Shown: positions 41,338 through 49,633 of the stretch, piece by piece
How the letters are laid out: every line of letters begins with the position of its first letter
How positions within the stretch are numbered: position 1 is the stretch's first letter
DNA from: Pseudoflavonifractor sp050943825
GTDB lineage: Bacteria; Bacillota; Clostridia; Oscillospirales; Oscillospiraceae
Length of the DNA: 64,000 nt
NCBI RefSeq assembly: GCF_050943825.1
Contig: NZ_JBMNPX010000002.1
Location: 294,638 to 358,637, forward strand
Direction: 5' to 3'
Position numbers and translations under genes: made by a program
The notes under the pieces: model-generated
What the model saw: only the letters and a program-made list of their open reading frames with translations
Databases searched by the model: none
Told to the model about the DNA's origin: nothing

Positions 41338-41979
41338 ATGAAAAAGTATGCCAAAAGACTGACGGCGCTGGCTCTTGCAGCCCTGATGGTCCTGAGTCTT
41401 GCCGCCTGCGGCGGCAACGGCGGCGGTAGCGGCGGAGGGAAGGTCACCGGCGTTTACCTCAGCCCGGCCCAGCTCGGCTATTCAAACATGCGCCCCCAGT
41501 ACAACTACTACCTGACCACCTTTGACCAGCAGGAGATCACCCTGATGGATGATAACACCTACTGCCTGATCCTCTCCAGTGCCTGCTTCTCCGCCCTGGA
41601 GCTGGCCGAGAGCACCAACGACGCCAAGGGCAACGAGCGTACCAATTACATCACCAAGTTCTACGGCACCTATACCTCCCAGGTCAACGACCTGGACGAG
41701 GATCTGCTGGACGTGACGCTCTCCACCCCCACCCGCGTGGTGAGCAGCTACGATCAGACCTACTGGCTGGACACCGACAACTGGAATGATGATATGGGCA
41801 AGGCCGTGATTCCTGCTCAGATTGATCCCAGCACAGGCGCCGCGGTCGCCGATCCTAATGCCACGCCCTGGACTGCCGAGCAGTACCTGGAGAGCGTTGC
41901 CTATCCTGAGACTACGGTGCAGCTCAACACCAAGACTGCGTCCTTTGATTTCACGCCTGGCTTCCTCGTCCAGGGTTAA
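41338..41979 (+). CDS. Lipoprotein of unknown function (first gene of the LytTR-controlled cluster)
   Basis: A 213-residue exported lipoprotein. The signal peptide ends in LSLAACGG (lipidated Cys24), followed by a Gly/Ser-rich linker. The mature part has no domain I can name; the acidic, aromatic segments YNYYLTTFDQQEITLMDD and DTDNWNDDMG suggest a small beta-rich domain. It lies directly downstream of the LytTR operator and is the gene most surely controlled by the two-component system. Its ATG has AAGGAGG upstream. The GH3 gene follows 28 bp later. Confidence 0.8.
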   Translation: MKKYAKRLTALALAALMVLSLAACGGNGGGSGGGKVTGVYLSPAQLGYSNMRPQYNYYLTTFDQQEITLMDDNTYCLILSSACFSALELAESTNDAKGNERTNYITKFYGTYTSQVNDLDEDLLDVTLSTPTRVVSSYDQTYWLDTDNWNDDMGKAVIPAQIDPSTGAAVADPNATPWTAEQYLESVAYPETTVQLNTKTASFDFTPGFLVQG

Positions 41980-42007
41980 TCCTGGGTATTGAGGAGGAAG
42001 GCTTGGT

Positions 42008-44887
42008 ATGAAAAAGAAAAACCTCTGGCGGGGTCTCTGCGCTACCATGGTACTGGTGTTTTCCCTGACCATGTTTGGCCAGAGCCTAGCCTTCACCCGC
42101 GAGGGTGACATCAACCTCTTCCTGGGCACCACGCCGCCCACCATTCAGGCCACTGACGACACTACTTACTACAAGTCGGATTACGCCACTATGGAGGAGA
42201 TGCGCGCGGACCAGAAGGACTATCTGATCCAGAGCCAGATCGAGGGCAGCGTACTGTTGCGCAATGAAAACAATGCTTTGCCCCTGGCAGCCGGTGCCAG
42301 TGTGACTCTGTTCGGCTACGCTGCGGCTACTCCGGTATACCACGGCGGCTCTGGCGGCCCTCCCAATACCGGTATTAACCTCTTTGACGCGTTGAAAGAG
42401 GAGGGCGCCCAGGTCAACCAGACGGTTTACGACGCCATCGTGGCTGCCGGCGGCAACCGGACCAAGACCGGCCTGATCGGCGAGATCCCGGCCAGTGCCT
42501 ATGCCGGAACGGAAAGCTCCTTCAGCAGCTACGGCGATGCGGCCATCTATGTCATGAGCCGTTTCGGAGGCGAAGAGGGCGACCTGAACCATGGCCTTCA
42601 GGGCGACTGGCAGGAGGGCCCGGTTGGCGTGCACGAGCTGAGCCTCCATCAGGAGGAGATTGACACGCTCAACATGATCCGGGATTCCGGTGCCTTCGAC
42701 AATATTATCGTGGTGATTAACTCCGGCTATGCCATGGACCTGGGCTGGCTGGGCGACTATGGTGTGGATGCCTGCCTGTGGGTTGGCTATCCGGGCAACT
42801 ACGGCATGACCGGCGTGGCCCAGGCCCTTCTGGGCCACGCCGACCCCTCCGGCCGCAACGTGATCACCTACGCCACCGACTCTCTCAGCTCCGCCGCCAT
42901 GCAGAACGCTGGCGACTTCACCTTTGACAACCTGACCGGCCTGTATAAGAACAAGTACCTGGTGTACGCCGAGGGCATCTATGTGGGCTATAAGTACTAT
43001 GAGACCCGCTATCAGGATCAGGTGCTTGGGATCAACAATGCCGCCGGCGCCAAGGGTGTCTATGCCAGCGAGAACGGCAGCTGGGACTATGCCGACGAGA
43101 TGGTCTTTACGTTCGGTGCAGGCATATCCTATGCCGACTTTACCCAGGAGTTGCTGAGTGTGAACTGGGATAAGTCCTCTCACACCGTCACGGCGGAGGT
43201 AAAGGTCACGAACAACGGATCGCCTACTTACAGCGGCGTGAGCAAGGATGTGGTCCAGCTCTATGTCCAGCTGCCCTGGGAGACCGGACAGGCCGAAAAG
43301 AGCGCTATCCAGCTGGTGGACTTCGCCAAGACCGGCGACCTGGCCGCAGGTGAGAGCGAGACAGTGACCCTGGAGTTTTCCGATTACATCTTTGCCACCT
43401 ACGACCAGAATGCGGTCAACGGCGCGGACAGCACCAAGACCGGCTGTTACGTCTTTGACGCAGGCGACTATTACTTCGCCATCGGCGACGACGCTCATGA
43501 CGCCCTGAACAACGTCCTGGCGGCCCGGGGCGTGACCGGTATGTTCGACGCCGAAGGCAATCCGGTGGACGGTGATGCGGCAAAGGCGTGCAAAGACACC
43601 TTGGACAGTCTGGACAACACCACCTATGCCGTCTCTCCCTATACCGGCGTGGTGGTCTCCAATCTGTTTGAGGACCGGGATATCAACTACTTCATCCCCG
43701 GCACGGTGACCTATATGACCCGCGCGGACTGGAATACCTTCCCCGACACGGTGGTTACGCTGACCGCCACGCCGGAGATCCAGGACCTGATGGAGAACTT
43801 CCAGTACGAAAAGCCGGCGGATGCCCCCGATATCTCCACCTATAACTACAACCAGGATAACGGCATCTCCTTCATCGAAATGAAGGACGTGCCCTTCGAC
43901 GACCCCAAGTGGGAGCAGTTCATCGATCAGCTCAGCGCCACCGAGCTGGCCCAGATTACCGGCGACAAGATGAGCATGGATGCCATCCCCGCGGTGAACT
44001 TCCCGGCCTATTCCGGCGGCGACGGTCCGGACGGCCATCAGGGCGGCACCCTTTTCAATGCGGAGATGCTCTGCGCCTCCACCTTCAGCAAAGAGATGCT
44101 GCGGCTGCGGGGCTACTACCTCGGTGAGGAGAGCTACTGGATAGGCTTCCGTCAGATCTACGCCCCTGGTGGGAACATTCACCGTACCCCCTACTCCGGT
44201 CGTAACTTCGAGTACTACTCCGAAGATGCAATCCTCAGCTACATCTGCGGTGAGATCCAGACCAAGGCGATGGCGGAGAAGGGCGTGGCGGGAATGTTCA
44301 AGCACTTCTGCGGCAATGATCAGGAGACCAACCGCCACGGCGTGGCCACCTTTATGACCGAGCAGACCTACCGCGAGGTGTGCTTGAAGGGATTTGAGGG
44401 CGGCCTGCAGAAGGATCACAGCCTGGGCACCATGACTGCCTACAACCGCATCGGCTGTGTGCCTACCGCCAGCGACTATGCCACCATGACCACCGTCCTG
44501 CGGGAGGAGTGGGGCTTCACCGGCATCAATATGACCGACTCGTCCAAGGACTCCGCTAGCTACATGGGCACCGCCGATGCTATCCAGGCCGGCACCACCC
44601 AATTCAACAACGACCCCGGCCGCGTGCCCGAAGTGTCGAACCTGCTGGTCAAGGACCGGGATGGCCTTATCTGGGGTAAGGTCCGAGAGCTGGCCAAGTA
44701 CTATTTCTACACCATGAGCCGCACCAACCTGGTGAACGGCTTGAGCGAGGAAGTTGCAGTGGAGAACTTCACCCCCTGGTGGAAGCCCGCAATGATCGGG
44801 CTGAATGCGGCTTTGGGCGTCCTGGCCGCAGGCACTGCTGTGCTGTATATCCTCTCTGAGGTGAAGTCCAGAAAGGGGGGCAAGTGA
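42008..44887 (+). CDS. Membrane-anchored GH3-like protein, domain-permuted (type A, copy 1)
   Basis: A 959-residue protein with an uncleaved N-terminal helix (about 8-30) and a C-terminal helix (about 925-950), so the bulk is probably outside the cell. Domain order is swapped relative to common GH3: a GH3 C-terminal-type domain comes first (LLRNENNALPL), then a fibronectin III-like domain (about 395-480), then the GH3 barrel. Barrel motifs are K765-H in MFKHFCGNDQE and the nucleophile-position Asp844 in GINMTDSSKD, where the usual SDW reads TDS. Permuted GH3 beta-glucosidases are known from Ruminococcus and Butyrivibrio, but the double anchoring is unusual. Activity is uncertain. A 4TM gene follows 1 bp later. 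Confidence 0.82.
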   Translation: MKKKNLWRGLCATMVLVFSLTMFGQSLAFTREGDINLFLGTTPPTIQATDDTTYYKSDYATMEEMRADQKDYLIQSQIEGSVLLRNENNALPLAAGASVTLFGYAAATPVYHGGSGGPPNTGINLFDALKEEGAQVNQTVYDAIVAAGGNRTKTGLIGEIPASAYAGTESSFSSYGDAAIYVMSRFGGEEGDLNHGLQGDWQEGPVGVHELSLHQEEIDTLNMIRDSGAFDNIIVVINSGYAMDLGWLGDYGVDACLWVGYPGNYGMTGVAQALLGHADPSGRNVITYATDSLSSAAMQNAGDFTFDNLTGLYKNKYLVYAEGIYVGYKYYETRYQDQVLGINNAAGAKGVYASENGSWDYADEMVFTFGAGISYADFTQELLSVNWDKSSHTVTAEVKVTNNGSPTYSGVSKDVVQLYVQLPWETGQAEKSAIQLVDFAKTGDLAAGESETVTLEFSDYIFATYDQNAVNGADSTKTGCYVFDAGDYYFAIGDDAHDALNNVLAARGVTGMFDAEGNPVDGDAAKACKDTLDSLDNTTYAVSPYTGVVVSNLFEDRDINYFIPGTVTYMTRADWNTFPDTVVTLTATPEIQDLMENFQYEKPADAPDISTYNYNQDNGISFIEMKDVPFDDPKWEQFIDQLSATELAQITGDKMSMDAIPAVNFPAYSGGDGPDGHQGGTLFNAEMLCASTFSKEMLRLRGYYLGEESYWIGFRQIYAPGGNIHRTPYSGRNFEYYSEDAILSYICGEIQTKAMAEKGVAGMFKHFCGNDQETNRHGVATFMTEQTYREVCLKGFEGGLQKDHSLGTMTAYNRIGCVPTASDYATMTTVLREEWGFTGINMTDSSKDSASYMGTADAIQAGTTQFNNDPGRVPEVSNLLVKDRDGLIWGKVRELAKYYFYTMSRTNLVNGLSEEVAVENFTPWWKPAMIGLNAALGVLAAGTAVLYILSEVKSRKGGK

Positions 44888-44888
44888 G

Positions 44889-45293
44889 ATGTCCCTGTTC
44901 AAAAATGCAAAGGCTGGCCTCTGGCTGAGCATGGCCGCGGCTGTTCTTGCTCTCGTGGGCGCTGTGGTATATGTGGCTGTCTATATGGCCACTGCCGCAG
45001 AAGAGGTGGACCGGGTGTTTTCCTGGCTCACCTTCGGCCTGATGATTGGGGGCGCTGTGATCACTGCGGGTGGTGAGTTTCTCCGCCTGCCTTTCACCCC
45101 CATTCTGGGCGGAGCCTGCTTCTCCGTCGCATTGGCCAATCACCTGGTCGAGACCGCTTATCCTCTGGCCGATGTGCTGACCGGAGTGCCATTTTTTGGC
45201 GGCGATCCTGTGCTGGCGATTGTTTTCTCAGTGGTTTTCGGCGTGGTGGCACTGCTCAACGTAGTCTCTGCCTTCATGGCCCACCACAGTTGA
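44889..45293 (+). CDS. Small four-helix membrane protein (partner of type A GH3, copy 1)
   Basis: A 134-residue hydrophobic protein with about four helices (near 12-34, 46-62, 68-88, 105-128). It starts one base after the GH3 stop (TGAgATG), so the two are coupled. The gene at 55577 encodes a similar protein in the same position after the second type A GH3 gene (shared pattern of short cytosolic start, G-rich helix 2 with a basic loop, and a GG-AVLG-x-x-F-like end). No named family recognised. It may assemble with or position the GH3 protein. Confidence 0.7.
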   Translation: MSLFKNAKAGLWLSMAAAVLALVGAVVYVAVYMATAAEEVDRVFSWLTFGLMIGGAVITAGGEFLRLPFTPILGGACFSVALANHLVETAYPLADVLTGVPFFGGDPVLAIVFSVVFGVVALLNVVSAFMAHHS

Positions 45294-45357
45294 GCCATTA
45301 CTTATGTCCGCAGCCCGGCCGGATGCCGGGCGGCAATAAAAAAGTCTGGAGGAAAAC

Positions 45358-46494
45358 ATGATGAAACGGAATAAGTTCCTTGCTCTGGGCCTTGCTCTGG
45401 TCATGGCCCTGACCTTGGCGGCCTGCGGCAACGATGCCGCTGACTCGACCCCTTCTCCTTCTGCCACAGCCGGGGAGGAGAACAATACCGGGTCCAAGAC
45501 TTATCAGTTCACTGGCAAATATGAGGAGGATAGCGCCAATGCTTCCATGCTCAACGCCGCCTTCCTGCTGAACCTGAACGAGGACGGCACTGCCGTGGCC
45601 GACCGCTATATGTTCGACAACTACGACGACTCCGATGCCGCCACCAACCCCACCTACACCGCCAGCTATATGTCCGGCACCTGGAAAGAGGCTGAGCGGG
45701 ACGGTGTGGCCTGCCTGCAGATCAAGCTGGCCTATGTGGATGAGGCAGGCAACGAGTCCAATGGTCAGACCGCCTATGCCTATGATGTGGCCGGTGTGTA
45801 CTCCTTTGATATGACCTTCCCCGTGGTGCCCGGCATGTCCTATACCCGTACTGCGACCATGGAGGGCACTGAGGGCAAGACCTATGAGGATGCCAACGCC
45901 TTTATCCAGGCATTTAAGGCGGAGTTTGTGGCCCCGGAGAACGTGGCTGCTCTGACCGATGAGGCGAATGGCGGCACCGCCTACCTGCAGCCCGACGGCA
46001 CCCTGCTGATCTATGCCGGTTACAACAACGTGGCTCAGGGGACCTGGAACGTGGAGAACGGCGCTCTGACTGTTACGATCAATGACGCGGCAGTCAATGT
46101 AACTGCCGACGGCAATAAGGCCACCTTCTCCTATGACTATTCTATGGCTGAGGGATACAGCACTACCTATACCTTTGTCTGCGAAGACGTGACTGCGCTC
46201 TCTGCCCCTGCGGCGGGCGAAACCGGTTCCGAGGGCGGTGAGACTGAGGCCGAGGGCATTGCCTCCTATGATGCCGGCGGCCTGGTGCTGGTGCTCCTGG
46301 ACGACACCAATATGAAGGTCAAGTTCCCTGAGTATGATATGGAGCGCGACGGCTTTACCTATGTGCTGGACGGAAACACCCTGACGGTCACCGCCCCGGG
46401 CGAGGATGAGCTGGGTGCCTTCAGCCAGATCTGGTCCGCCATGGGCGGCGAGACCTGGACCATCGACGGCAACACCGCCACCAAGGCAGGCTAA
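45358..46494 (+). CDS. Lipoprotein of unknown function with repeated beta-rich segments
   Basis: A 378-residue lipoprotein (lipobox LTLAACG, Cys23) with a Ser/Pro/Thr linker. The mature protein holds several short beta-rich units of the pattern GTW...G...LTVT (GTWNVENGALTVTIND, LDGNTLTVTAPG, ETWTIDGNTATK), which look like lipocalin-like or DUF-type extracellular repeats. The hydrophilic acidic character suggests carbohydrate or ligand binding, but no family is firmly recognised. Position between GH3 genes suggests it works with them at the surface. The ATG-ATG start follows GGAGG. Confidence 0.75.
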   Translation: MMKRNKFLALGLALVMALTLAACGNDAADSTPSPSATAGEENNTGSKTYQFTGKYEEDSANASMLNAAFLLNLNEDGTAVADRYMFDNYDDSDAATNPTYTASYMSGTWKEAERDGVACLQIKLAYVDEAGNESNGQTAYAYDVAGVYSFDMTFPVVPGMSYTRTATMEGTEGKTYEDANAFIQAFKAEFVAPENVAALTDEANGGTAYLQPDGTLLIYAGYNNVAQGTWNVENGALTVTINDAAVNVTADGNKATFSYDYSMAEGYSTTYTFVCEDVTALSAPAAGETGSEGGETEAEGIASYDAGGLVLVLLDDTNMKVKFPEYDMERDGFTYVLDGNTLTVTAPGEDELGAFSQIWSAMGGETWTIDGNTATKAG

Positions 46495-46534
46495 GCGTGG
46501 TCGCTAATCCCTGAAAGATTTTAACAGCGAAGAG

Positions 46535-46573
46535 GGAGCTCCGGGCAAACAGACCTGTCCGGAGCTCCTTGTT
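46535..46573 (+). terminator. Hairpin between the lipoprotein and GH3 type B copy 1
   Basis: GGAGCTCCGG (46535-46544) pairs with CCGGAGCTCC (46559-46568) over a 14-nt loop, with only TTG after it. A partial terminator or processing site. Confidence 0.5.
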
Positions 46574-46590
46574 CAGAAAGGAAGTTTTCC

Positions 46591-49563
46591 ATGAAGCGAA
46601 AGAAAGGCAGTAAGCTGTGGGCGGTGATGACCGCGATCACAGCTGCTCTTCTTGTGGTCTGCATCATTGCTATTCCCGTGACATCAGCTTTTGCCACGGC
46701 GATCAACGTGGCATTGAACGCTAAGACCCAGGAAATTGTACCTGACCCCAACGCAACCATTTACTTTTGGAGCGATTACGAGAGCGAAGAGGACCTGGTG
46801 GCCTACGAGAAGGAACTGTGCGAGCAGATCGAGGAGGAGGGAGCTGCTCTCCTGGTGAACCGGGACAATACTCTGCCTCTGGCCGAGGGCACGAAGTTCA
46901 CCCCCTTTTCTCAGTCCAGCTTCAATCTGCTGTACGGCGGTACCGGCTCCGGCCAGGTGTCCGCCAATGACGCGGTATCTCTGAAGGCCGCCCTGGACAG
47001 GGCGTTCGGCGAGGACTCCGTCAACCCTGACCAGTGGAAGTTCTATGCCACCTGCGGCTATCAGCGGGTGAATGCCGACACCACCGGCGGCAATCAGACT
47101 CAGTACCGGATCAACGAGGTGCCCTGGAGCGAGTACTCCGATGCCCTCCAGGCCACTTGGTCCAACTACGGCGATGTGGCTCTTGTGGTGCTGGCCCGCT
47201 CCGGCGGCGAGGGCGCTGACCTGCCCAGCGGCCTGCCCGAACTGGAGCCCTATATGACCGACGGCGACTACCTCCGGCTGTGCAAGGAAGAGGTGGAGAT
47301 GTTTGAGAATCTGGAGGCCTTGAAGGAGCAGGGCGTGTTCAAGAAGATCGTGGTGCTCCTCAACTCCTCCAACAGCCTCCAGCTGGACTTTGTGGACGAC
47401 TACGGCATTGACGCAGTGCTGTGGATCGGCGACGTGGGCATGACCGGCATCAATGGCGTGGCCGATATCCTGGCCGGCAACGTCAACCCCTCCGGCCGGC
47501 TTGTGGACACCTTCCTGCGGGACAACCACTCCTCGCCGGCCATGCAGAACTTCGGCGCCTACGCCTATACCAATGCCGCTGAATACGACACCGCCACTGC
47601 CCAGAACAACACCGATCCCGGCGTCGCCAAGTGCAACCAGGACTACGTGGTGTACCAGGAGGGCATCTACGTGGGCTACCGGTACTATGAGACCCGGTAT
47701 GAGGACTATGTTCTCGGCCAGGGCAACGCCGGAGAGTATGACTACAATGCGGACGTGGCGTTTCCCTTCGGCTACGGCCTGAGCTATACCACCTTTGAGT
47801 ACTCCAACTTCACGGTGGAGGACCAGGGGGACACCTTCCTGGTGGGCGTGGACGTGACCAACACCGGTGCGGTGGACGGCAAGCACACGGTGCAGATCTA
47901 CTTCCAGAGCCCGTACACCCAGTACGACAAGGACAACGGGGTGGAGAAGGCCTCGGTGGAGCTGTGCGGCTTTGACAAGAAAGAGATTGCCGCCGGAGCG
48001 ACGGAGCACTTTGAGATTACAGTGGAGAAAGAGGACCTGACAAGCTACGACGCGAACAATGCCAGAACCTACATTCTGGAGGACGGGGACTACTACTTCA
48101 CGGTGGGAAGCGACGCCCACAACGCCGTCAACAATATTTTGATGGCGAAGGGGGCGGACGAGAGCCGGATGAGCGGCAGCGGAGACGCCAGCCTGACCTA
48201 CAAGTGGAGCAACACGAGCTTCGACGCGGAGACCTATTCGGTGTCGCCGGTCACGGGCAATCCCATTACCAACCTGTTTGACAATGCGGACCTGAATAAG
48301 TACGAGGGCGCGGAGGACCAGCAGATTACCTACCTCACCCGCAATGACTGGGTGGGAACATTCCCCCAGGGACCTGTATCGCTGCGCATTACCGAGGAGA
48401 TGTGGAAGGACGGCCTGTCTCACAATGAGGCGGATCGGGCCGCCATCGTGGAGGAGTACAAGGCCCTCTACTACCCTGACGCTACCATGCCTGCTGTGGG
48501 CGTGAGCGGAGATCTGACCGCCAGCATGTATGCAGAGACCGAAGCTGACGACCCTTCGTGGGATGCTCTGATTAGCCAGATCCCCTACTCTGAGATGACC
48601 AACCTCATCTATAACGGGTTCCACCTGACCCAGCCGGTGCCTTCCATCGGCCTGCCCGGCACCAACGATGAGAACGGGCCGCAGGGCTTCACCAAGAGCC
48701 TGATGGGCGGCTCCAGCGCTATGGCGTATACCTCCGAGGATGTGATGGCCGCCACCTTCAACCTGGAGCTGATTGAGAGCATGGGCAAGTGCATCGGCGA
48801 GGACTTCCTCCATGCTACCGGCGAGGACGGTACTGTGTACGCCGGCATCTACGGCCCTGGCGCCAACATCCACCGCACGCCCTACTGTGGACGTAACTTT
48901 GAGTACTACTCCGAGGACGGCTGGCTGTCCGGAAAGGTGGCCGCCGTGGAGGTCGCCGCTATTCAGGATCGCGGCGTCTATGTGTTCACCAAGCACTTTG
49001 CCCTCAACGACCAGGAGGAGGGGCGTTACGGAATCTCCACCTGGAGCAACGAACAGGCCATCCGGGAGCTGTATCTGGAGGGCTTTGAGGGCAGCGTGAC
49101 CGAAGGAGGCGGCATGGGTGTGATGAGCTCCTTCAACCGCATCGGAGTGGTGTGGACAGGCGCCCACCACGGCCTGATGACCGGTATCCTCCGTGATGAG
49201 TGGGGCATGAAGGGCGCAGCTATTACCGACTGCTCCGTCATGGCGAATTATATGGATTACCGCATGGGCGTCCTGGCCGGGCAGGATCTGTGGGATGGTT
49301 ACAGTATGGGTATGGCCACCCTGGATGGGCTGGAGAATGACCCGGCGATTGTCACCGCCGTACAGAATGCGGTCAAGCATATCGCCTACTCCATTACACA
49401 CAGCCATGCCATGAACATCGGCAATGCAACGGTCATCCCCGTGACGCCTTGGTGGCAGATGGCCCTTTACGGAGCCACCGGCGTGATGGCGGTGCTTACC
49501 GCCCTGTGCGCCTTCCTGTTGGTGCGCAGCATTCGGAAAGCAAAGCAGCAGCCAGACGACTGA
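46591..49563 (+). CDS. Membrane-anchored GH3-like protein, domain-permuted (type B, copy 1)
   Basis: A 990-residue protein with an N-terminal helix (about 11-33) and a C-terminal helix (about 958-980). Domain order is as in the type A protein: GH3 C-type domain (LLVNRDNTLPL), Fn3-like domain (about 400-490), then the GH3 barrel with FTKHFALNDQEEGRYG and Asp880 at the nucleophile position in GAAITDCSVMANYMD. The second residue after that Asp is not the usual Trp. A 758-bp part (47629-48386) is almost identical to the neighbouring copy 2. The ATG has AAAGGAAG upstream. It is probably an exported glycosidase or glycan-binding relative. Confidence 0.82.
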   Translation: MKRKKGSKLWAVMTAITAALLVVCIIAIPVTSAFATAINVALNAKTQEIVPDPNATIYFWSDYESEEDLVAYEKELCEQIEEEGAALLVNRDNTLPLAEGTKFTPFSQSSFNLLYGGTGSGQVSANDAVSLKAALDRAFGEDSVNPDQWKFYATCGYQRVNADTTGGNQTQYRINEVPWSEYSDALQATWSNYGDVALVVLARSGGEGADLPSGLPELEPYMTDGDYLRLCKEEVEMFENLEALKEQGVFKKIVVLLNSSNSLQLDFVDDYGIDAVLWIGDVGMTGINGVADILAGNVNPSGRLVDTFLRDNHSSPAMQNFGAYAYTNAAEYDTATAQNNTDPGVAKCNQDYVVYQEGIYVGYRYYETRYEDYVLGQGNAGEYDYNADVAFPFGYGLSYTTFEYSNFTVEDQGDTFLVGVDVTNTGAVDGKHTVQIYFQSPYTQYDKDNGVEKASVELCGFDKKEIAAGATEHFEITVEKEDLTSYDANNARTYILEDGDYYFTVGSDAHNAVNNILMAKGADESRMSGSGDASLTYKWSNTSFDAETYSVSPVTGNPITNLFDNADLNKYEGAEDQQITYLTRNDWVGTFPQGPVSLRITEEMWKDGLSHNEADRAAIVEEYKALYYPDATMPAVGVSGDLTASMYAETEADDPSWDALISQIPYSEMTNLIYNGFHLTQPVPSIGLPGTNDENGPQGFTKSLMGGSSAMAYTSEDVMAATFNLELIESMGKCIGEDFLHATGEDGTVYAGIYGPGANIHRTPYCGRNFEYYSEDGWLSGKVAAVEVAAIQDRGVYVFTKHFALNDQEEGRYGISTWSNEQAIRELYLEGFEGSVTEGGGMGVMSSFNRIGVVWTGAHHGLMTGILRDEWGMKGAAITDCSVMANYMDYRMGVLAGQDLWDGYSMGMATLDGLENDPAIVTAVQNAVKHIAYSITHSHAMNIGNATVIPVTPWWQMALYGATGVMAVLTALCAFLLVRSIRKAKQQPDD
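47629..48386 (+). repeat. Long near-identical tract shared with GH3 type B copy 2 (left copy)
   Basis: The tract aligns with 50666-51423 at a constant offset of 3037 bp without gaps. By eye I count about 18 differences in 758 bp, nearly all in third codon positions. Sequence on either side is much more divergent. Confidence 0.85.
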
Positions 49564-49565
49564 GG

Positions 49566-49613
49566 AAAGACGGGCCGCGGGCGTGAAGACGGCCCAGCGG
49601 CCCGTCTTTTTTA
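49566..49613 (+). terminator. Terminator between the two type B GH3 genes
   Basis: AAAGACGGGCCGC (49566-49578) pairs with GCGGCCCGTCTTT (49597-49609), followed by TTT. It starts 3 bp after the stop and would split the array into two transcripts or lower downstream expression. Confidence 0.85.
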
Positions 49614-49633
49614 GGACAAAAGAGGAGGACAAT

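Noticed and set aside
49583..49633. Upstream start for GH3 type B copy 2
   Set aside because: It falls within the terminator hairpin; the ATG at 49634 has AGAGGAGG and a typical hydrophobic N-terminus.
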